Below, piece after piece: positions 8,289-12,171 of a stretch of DNA of 12,171 bases (positions are counted from its first letter, which is position 1; every line of letters begins with the position of its first letter). The DNA is from Candidatus Pelagibacterales bacterium (lineage in GTDB: Bacteria; Pseudomonadota; Alphaproteobacteria; TMED109), in contig PCCU01000048.1 of assembly GCA_002732015.1 (NCBI GenBank), positions 1 through 12,171 of the forward strand, given 5' to 3'. Both the position numbers and the translations under genes were made by a program. The notes beneath the pieces were generated by a model. That model saw nothing but the letters and a program-made list of their open reading frames with translations, was not told where the DNA came from and did not search any database.

Positions 8289-9440
8289 TTAAGATTTAAG
8301 CCAACTTGAAGGGTCTAAAGTCTTACCTTTAAACCTAACTTCCAAATAAACTTCATTAATTTTATCTTTCATTTCTATTTCTCCTAATATATTTCCAGTG
8401 TTAAGCCAATCTCCTACTGAACACATTATATTTGTTAATCCAGAATAAATTATATGGTAATTATTCCCTAAATCTAGAATTATCATATTACCATAGCCTT
8501 TAAAAGTGTCTGCATAAACAACCAATCCATCAAGAGGAGTAGTCAAAAAACTTTTTTTCTTTAGAGTTAGCAATATACCTTTTTTTGAACTATCTGTCCT
8601 TATTTTTTCAATATTTTTTAAATTTATTGGAAGGATATTTTCAATTTTTTTAAGATTATATTCTTGGGTAACTTTTTTTCTAGATAGTTTTTTAGATTTC
8701 TTTTTAAGTTTTTCTAAAAGTTTTTTTAACTCTTTAGCTTTTTGACTAATTTCAATTCCTTCTAATTCTTTTTCTTTTTTTTGAATTAGTGTAATTAAAT
8801 TTTCTCCTTGTAAGGTTGTTTCTAAATCAGAGCTTTCTAAGAGCTTTTTATTAGTATTCTTCAGTTTATTTTTTAATTTAGCTAACCTTTCTTCTTGAGA
8901 GTTAATTAGCATATTTGTTTCTGTAAGCCTTTTATTATTTAAATCAATCTTTACTAAAATACTTTTATAAATATTTACCAATATTGCATTTGCTTCTTTA
9001 CTTTCATTGTCAGCTAAATTTTTTATAGACTCATGATTTTCTTTTATAAAACTATAAATAATATTTTTTTTATTATTTGTTAACAAAGTTAATTTATTCT
9101 GTATTTCTTCTTTATTTTTTTTACTTTTATTAATTTCTAAGCTAATTAGCTTTTGATCGGAAAAATAATTTTTTATTTTTTTTTCATTTTTTTTAAGAAC
9201 GCTTTCAATCTCCTTTATACTGGTATTAATCTTTTTTTGTTTCATTTTTAGTATATTTTGGATTTTTTCATTTTGTTCCAATTCCTTTTCAATTTCTTTA
9301 AGTTGATTTTTAGCATCATTTGCTAAGAGTATTTCGTTTATAAAAGAATAAAAAAAAATTGTTATAAATAAAATTTTCTGGAAATGTAAAAGGTAATTCT
9401 TTTTTAAATTGATTTTGATTAATAAGCTAAGAATTATCAT
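8289..9440 (-). CDS. EnvC-like periplasmic coiled-coil protein with degenerate LytM (M23) domain
   Basis: Probable cell-wall hydrolase activator. From the ATG at 9440 it has 383 residues: a signal/anchor region ending in EILLA (1-40) with two hydrophobic stretches, a long lysine-rich coiled coil (about 42-285), and a C-terminal LytM domain (about 297-381) with DGLVVYAD, GYGNMIIL, VGDWL and LEVRFKGKTLDPSSWL. The zinc ligands of active M23 peptidases are absent: where YxHL and HLHFEV are expected there are YSGL and VYLEVR. This matches EnvC-type proteins, which activate amidases rather than cut peptidoglycan. A GTG at 9464 would add eight residues and overlap rsfS by 16 bases; ATG lies 8 bases after the rsfS stop and is preferred, though neither has a Shine-Dalgarno. 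Its neighbour ctp is also periplasmic. Family call firm, exact partner unknown. Confidence 0.87.
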   Translation of the reverse strand: MIILSLLIKINLKKNYLLHFQKILFITIFFYSFINEILLANDAKNQLKEIEKELEQNEKIQNILKMKQKKINTSIKEIESVLKKNEKKIKNYFSDQKLISLEINKSKKNKEEIQNKLTLLTNNKKNIIYSFIKENHESIKNLADNESKEANAILVNIYKSILVKIDLNNKRLTETNMLINSQEERLAKLKNKLKNTNKKLLESSDLETTLQGENLITLIQKKEKELEGIEISQKAKELKKLLEKLKKKSKKLSRKKVTQEYNLKKIENILPINLKNIEKIRTDSSKKGILLTLKKKSFLTTPLDGLVVYADTFKGYGNMIILDLGNNYHIIYSGLTNIMCSVGDWLNTGNILGEIEMKDKINEVYLEVRFKGKTLDPSSWLKS

Positions 9441-9448
9441 GAATAAAT

Positions 9449-9778
9449 TTAGTTTAAGGACCACATTTTTTCTAAGTTATAATATTTTCTAACCTCACTA
9501 CGAAACAAATGTATGATAATGTCACCTGTATCAACAACTATCCAATCGCCATTTTTTTGCCCTTCTATATTTAACATATTAAGGTGGAGTTTTTTTAAGT
9601 CCTCATTGAGGTAGTTAGATAAAGCAATTAGATGTCTATTAGACGTACCTGTGCAAATTATCATAAAATCAGCAATACTTGTTTTTCTTTTTAAATCTAT
9701 TACTGTAATTTCTTCAGCCTTGTTTTTAGATAAAGTATTTTCTATATACTTGCAAAGCTTTAAAGAGTTTTTTTGCAT
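9449..9778 (-). CDS. rsfS: Ribosomal silencing factor RsfS (Iojap/DUF143)
   Basis: Binds ribosomal protein L14 on the 50S subunit and blocks joining with 30S, lowering translation during starvation. Its 109 residues are a normal length. It shows the family pattern in order: DFMIICTGTSNRHLIALSNY (37-56), the IEG block at 71-73, DWIVVDTGDIIIHLF (78-92), and a final RxxYxLExxW (97-106). The ATG at 9778 follows the nadD stop after a single base, so translation is probably coupled; no Shine-Dalgarno is seen. nadD-rsfS adjacency is widespread in bacteria. Usually rlmH follows rsfS, but here the EnvC-like gene follows directly. Confidence 0.96.
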   Translation of the reverse strand: MQKNSLKLCKYIENTLSKNKAEEITVIDLKRKTSIADFMIICTGTSNRHLIALSNYLNEDLKKLHLNMLNIEGQKNGDWIVVDTGDIIIHLFRSEVRKYYNLEKMWSLN

Positions 9779-9779
9779 A

Positions 9780-10370
9780 TTAATTAATGTTATTTCTTAT
9801 CAGTGATGAAGAATTATAATCTAATTTATTTTTGACGTAAGACCATTTAGGCAAGGATTTTCTGGTTTTGCTATTTAAAAATTTTACAGGCATTCTATTT
9901 TTTAAAAAGTACCTAGCAGCTTTTGACGATATCGATTTATAAAAATAATTCGGTCTATCAAATACTACTATAGGGCACATATAAAATAATTTTTTCCAAT
10001 TATACCATTTATGCATAATAAGTAAATTATCAGCACCTATAATCCAAAAAAAGTTTACTTGAGGGAATCTTTTTTTTAAAATACTTATGGTATAATATGA
10101 ATATTTGGTATTTAACTGTAGTTCTAAAGCCATAGGTATAACTTTATAATTTTTATTTCTATCTTTAATTTCTTTTAAACGCCTAATACTGTCTTCTTGA
10201 GGGTTTTCTTTTAAAGGGTTTTGAGTAGAAACTAACCACCATATTTGCTTTAATTGTAGGGTTTTAATTGCAAGGTTGCTTAGATGAAAATGCCCCTGAT
10301 GAACTGGATCAAAACTACCACCAAACAATCCAATATTTAAATTTTTTAAATTTTTATTAGCAAAAATAAT
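9780..10370 (-). CDS. nadD: Nicotinate-nucleotide adenylyltransferase, probably with ATT start
   Basis: Transfers AMP from ATP to nicotinate mononucleotide, giving deamido-NAD in NAD synthesis. Numbering from the ATT at 10370 (196 residues): nucleotide-binding NIGLFGGSFDPVHQGH at 12-27 with the HxGH pair H24/H27, WWLVSTQNPLK in the substrate region, GADNLLIMHKWYNW in the middle, and SSSLIR near the C-terminus, the counterpart of ISSTxIR. The frame opens after an in-frame TAA that ends at 10381. It contains no ATG or GTG before the GGSFDP motif. The only standard start is TTG at 10328, which would begin at MFGGSFDP and cut off the first beta strand (NIGL). ATT at 10370 has AAGGA at 10381-10377 six bases before it and lies one base after the proA stop, so I chose it. 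The function is firm; the start is uncertain. Confidence 0.9.
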   Translation of the reverse strand: MIFANKNLKNLNIGLFGGSFDPVHQGHFHLSNLAIKTLQLKQIWWLVSTQNPLKENPQEDSIRRLKEIKDRNKNYKVIPMALELQLNTKYSYYTISILKKRFPQVNFFWIIGADNLLIMHKWYNWKKLFYMCPIVVFDRPNYFYKSISSKAARYFLKNRMPVKFLNSKTRKSLPKWSYVKNKLDYNSSSLIRNNIN

Positions 10371-10371
10371 A

Positions 10372-11631
10372 TTATTTCCTTAGTTGCCCTTTTCCTTGCA
10401 CTATGTATTTATAAGTAGTTAGCTCTGTTGTGCTTACTGGCCCCCTTGCGTGTAATTTTCCTGTAGAAATACCAATTTCTGCTCCTAACCCAAATTCAGC
10501 GCCATCTGCAAACTGAGTAGAAGTATTATGCATTACAATTGCACTATCTACTCTATTTAAAAACTTTTTTGCAGCACTAGAGCTTTCAGTAATAATTGCA
10601 TCAGTATGACCTGAACTATATACATTAATATGATTTATTGCCTCTTCTATAGTTCCTACTACTTTAATGGAAACTATCGCATCTAAATATTCTGTGGCCC
10701 AGTCTTCTTTTTTTGCTAACACAACTTTAGGATTTATTTTTTTTAATTTACTATTTCCTTTTACTAGACAATTATTTTTGACAAGCTTATCTAATAATTT
10801 CGGTAAGATTTTTTTTGCGGCCTCTTTGTGACATAAAATAGTTTCAGTTGCTCCACAAATACTAGTTCTTCTCATTTTTGCGTTATAAGTAACATCTACA
10901 GCAGTAGATTCTTTAGCATATTTATCAATGTAAGTGTGACAAATACCATCAAGGTGTGAAAAGATAGGAATAGTACTATTTTTTCTAACATTTTCTATTA
11001 ACGACTTACCTCCTCTAGGAACCAAAACATCTATATATTTATCCATTTTAAGAAGAATATTAACTGATGTTCTTGAATAATCATTTAAAGATGATACTAC
11101 TCTGTTGTCAATATTAGCTTCCTCAAGTCCTTTCTTAATAATCCTAATAATACTTTCTGTAGTAAATTTTGCTTCTTTGCCTCCTTTTAAAATAACAGCA
11201 TTTCGAGATTTTATACATAACGCTGCCACATCAGATGCAACGTTTGGCCTTGACTCAAAAATTACTGCTATTAATCCTAATGGAACAGTAATTTTAGATA
11301 TTTTTAATCCATTAGGTCTAGTTCTACTATTCAGAATTTTTCCTATTGGATCTTCTAGCTTAGCAATATTTAAAACATCTTTAGATAAATTCAATATTCT
11401 ACTCTCATCAAGTAAAAGTCTATCTATTAAAGGTTTTGAAAGACCACTTTTTTTAGCTATAGCAAGATCTTTTTTATTTTGAACTAAAATATGATCTTTA
11501 TTTTTAATTATTTTTTTAGCTATGAGCTTTAAAGCTTTATTTCTTTCCGTGTTTTTGGTTTTGCTTAGATATTGCGATGCTTTAACAGAGGATTTACAAA
11601 TATTTATTATTTTATTCTTAATACTTTCCAT
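10372..11631 (-). CDS. proA: Glutamate-5-semialdehyde dehydrogenase (gamma-glutamyl phosphate reductase)
   Basis: Second enzyme of proline synthesis: NADPH-dependent reduction of gamma-glutamyl phosphate to glutamate-5-semialdehyde, in the cytoplasm. It has 419 residues, a normal length. The aldehyde dehydrogenase-like fold is marked by VIFESRPNV (123-131), VPRGGKSLI (204-212), HLDGICHTY (226-234), the catalytic cysteine C259 in TSICGATET, SGHTDAI (340-346), and the closing GAEFGLGAEIGIST and KLHARGPVSTTELTTYKY blocks (377-409). The ATG at 11631 lies inside the end of proB, a 14-base overlap, so it is probably read by coupled translation; no strong Shine-Dalgarno is present. The ProA/ProB pair hands on an unstable acyl phosphate, which fits the tight coupling. 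All expected motifs are intact. Confidence 0.98.
   Translation of the reverse strand: MESIKNKIINICKSSVKASQYLSKTKNTERNKALKLIAKKIIKNKDHILVQNKKDLAIAKKSGLSKPLIDRLLLDESRILNLSKDVLNIAKLEDPIGKILNSRTRPNGLKISKITVPLGLIAVIFESRPNVASDVAALCIKSRNAVILKGGKEAKFTTESIIRIIKKGLEEANIDNRVVSSLNDYSRTSVNILLKMDKYIDVLVPRGGKSLIENVRKNSTIPIFSHLDGICHTYIDKYAKESTAVDVTYNAKMRRTSICGATETILCHKEAAKKILPKLLDKLVKNNCLVKGNSKLKKINPKVVLAKKEDWATEYLDAIVSIKVVGTIEEAINHINVYSSGHTDAIITESSSAAKKFLNRVDSAIVMHNTSTQFADGAEFGLGAEIGISTGKLHARGPVSTTELTTYKYIVQGKGQLRK
10375..10381 (-). promoter_or_regulatory. Shine-Dalgarno deciding the nadD start
   Basis: Reading the minus strand, AAGGAAA occupies 10381-10375 inside the last codons of proA. The AAGGA core ends six bases before an ATT codon at 10370, ideal spacing. 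The alternative TTG start at 10328 has no purine-rich element at a useful distance. The match could be partly accidental, because the same bases encode the Arg-Lys end of ProA. Confidence 0.45.
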
Positions 11632-12171
11632 TTTTTACAACCATATCATCTCTGTGAATAACTACATCCTTTTGATGATAACCTAATACCTTTTTAATTT
11701 CATTACTTTTGAATCCAGCAATTTTTTTTGCATCTTTTGAAGGATAAGATGAAAAGCCAATACAAACTAAATTTTTTTTCTTATTCAAAACTTTTATAGT
11801 ATCACCTTTAGAAAAAATACCATTAACTTCAATAATACCTGCTGGAAGCAGACTAGCTCCTTTTCTTAAAGCAATTTCAGCTCCATCATCTACTATAATG
11901 CTGCCTTTAGCTTTAATTTGTGATGAGATCCATTTTTTTCTTGCTGTCTTTGGACTAGTATCAGAATAAAACCACGAAGCTTTTCCATTTTCAAATAATT
12001 TTTTTATAGGGTTAGAAGTGCTTCCTTTTGTAATTATCATATTACATCCTGCAGCTAATGCAATTTTAGCTGCCTTAACTTTTGTTTCCATACCTCCTAC
12101 AGAGTTGCTAGAAGAAGTATTTTCAGAAATTTTTTCTATTTTACTATCTATATTTGTAATTTTTTTTATTA
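11618..12171 (-). CDS. proB: Glutamate 5-kinase, 3' half, with C-terminal PUA domain; 5' end outside the window
   Basis: First and feedback-controlled enzyme of proline synthesis, phosphorylating glutamate with ATP. The frame is open to the right edge, so 183 codons plus stop are present, about half of the usual 360-375 residues. The fragment begins in the last part of the amino-acid kinase domain, with VGGMETKVKAAKIA, the counterpart of the GTGGMxTK substrate loop, at about 12050-12103, followed by the ARKKWI linker. The PUA domain follows (roughly 11914-11662): DDGAEIALRKGASLLPAGI, a GDTIKV strand and VLGY, then VIHRDDMV near the end. Proline inhibition of ProB enzymes acts at the kinase site; the PUA domain's role is less clear. 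An in-frame ATG at 12091 with GGAGGT just before it is internal, since conserved sequence continues upstream. Confidence 0.96.
   Translation of the reverse strand, partial: IKKITNIDSKIEKISENTSSSNSVGGMETKVKAAKIALAAGCNMIITKGSTSNPIKKLFENGKASWFYSDTSPKTARKKWISSQIKAKGSIIVDDGAEIALRKGASLLPAGIIEVNGIFSKGDTIKVLNKKKNLVCIGFSSYPSKDAKKIAGFKSNEIKKVLGYHQKDVVIHRDDMVVKNGKY

Noticed and set aside
9441..9464. GTG start at 9464 for the envC-like gene
   Set aside because: It overlaps rsfS by 16 bases, has no Shine-Dalgarno, and adds only eight residues to a region that already contains a full signal sequence from the ATG at 9440.
12089..12097. ATG at 12091 with a GGAGGT just upstream as the true start of the rightmost gene
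   Set aside because: The frame stays open to the edge and encodes a conserved ProB substrate loop (VGGMETK) across this point; the GGAGGT simply encodes Gly-Gly.
1..12171. Novel defence system, mobile element, CRISPR array, tRNA or other RNA gene
   Set aside because: Almost every base belongs to a recognisable core gene in conserved order; no tandem or spaced direct repeats, transposase-like frames or cloverleaf structures were seen on either strand.

Overview
The window is an almost gap-free block of housekeeping genes from a very AT-rich (roughly 30% G+C by eye), streamlined alphaproteobacterium. About 127 of 12171 bases are non-coding if the starts chosen here are right. A five-gene F1 cluster atpHAGDC next to priA, without the F0 genes, followed by rppH, a Ctp protease, an EnvC-like protein, rsfS, nadD and proBA, is an alphaproteobacterial arrangement. 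The composition, compaction and retained proline biosynthesis point to a free-living SAR11/Pelagibacterales-like marine lineage rather than Rickettsiales. That placement is inference from gene content and composition, not from a search.

Layout. Plus strand, 1-6461: the 3' two-thirds or so of priA (replication restart helicase), a 59-base spacer, then atpH, atpA, atpG, atpD and atpC, the complete F1 sector of ATP synthase, with 0-14 bases between genes. Minus strand, read from the right edge, 12171 down to 6476: proB (3' half), proA, nadD, rsfS, an envC-like LytM-domain gene, ctp (S41 protease) and rppH. These are packed with overlaps or gaps of 1-20 bases and look like one operon whose promoter lies beyond the right edge. 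The two transcription units converge at 6462-6475 with 14 bases between stop codons and no recognisable intrinsic terminator.

How the genes fit together. The F1 genes encode all five soluble subunits (alpha, beta, gamma, delta, epsilon); the membrane F0 genes must be elsewhere. The minus-strand operon mixes proline synthesis (ProB, ProA), NAD synthesis (NadD), ribosome silencing (RsfS), envelope and cell-wall control (EnvC-like factor, periplasmic Ctp protease) and mRNA 5'-end processing (RppH).

I found no undescribed system, mobile element, CRISPR array, RNA gene or horizontally acquired island. The points worth a second look are small: nadD has no ATG/GTG/TTG that would give a full N-terminus but has a well-placed Shine-Dalgarno in front of an ATT; PriA has DEEN instead of DEEH in motif II; RppH has two extra residues in its Nudix box; the EnvC-like protein has lost its zinc ligands; and rlmH is missing from its usual place between rsfS and envC.
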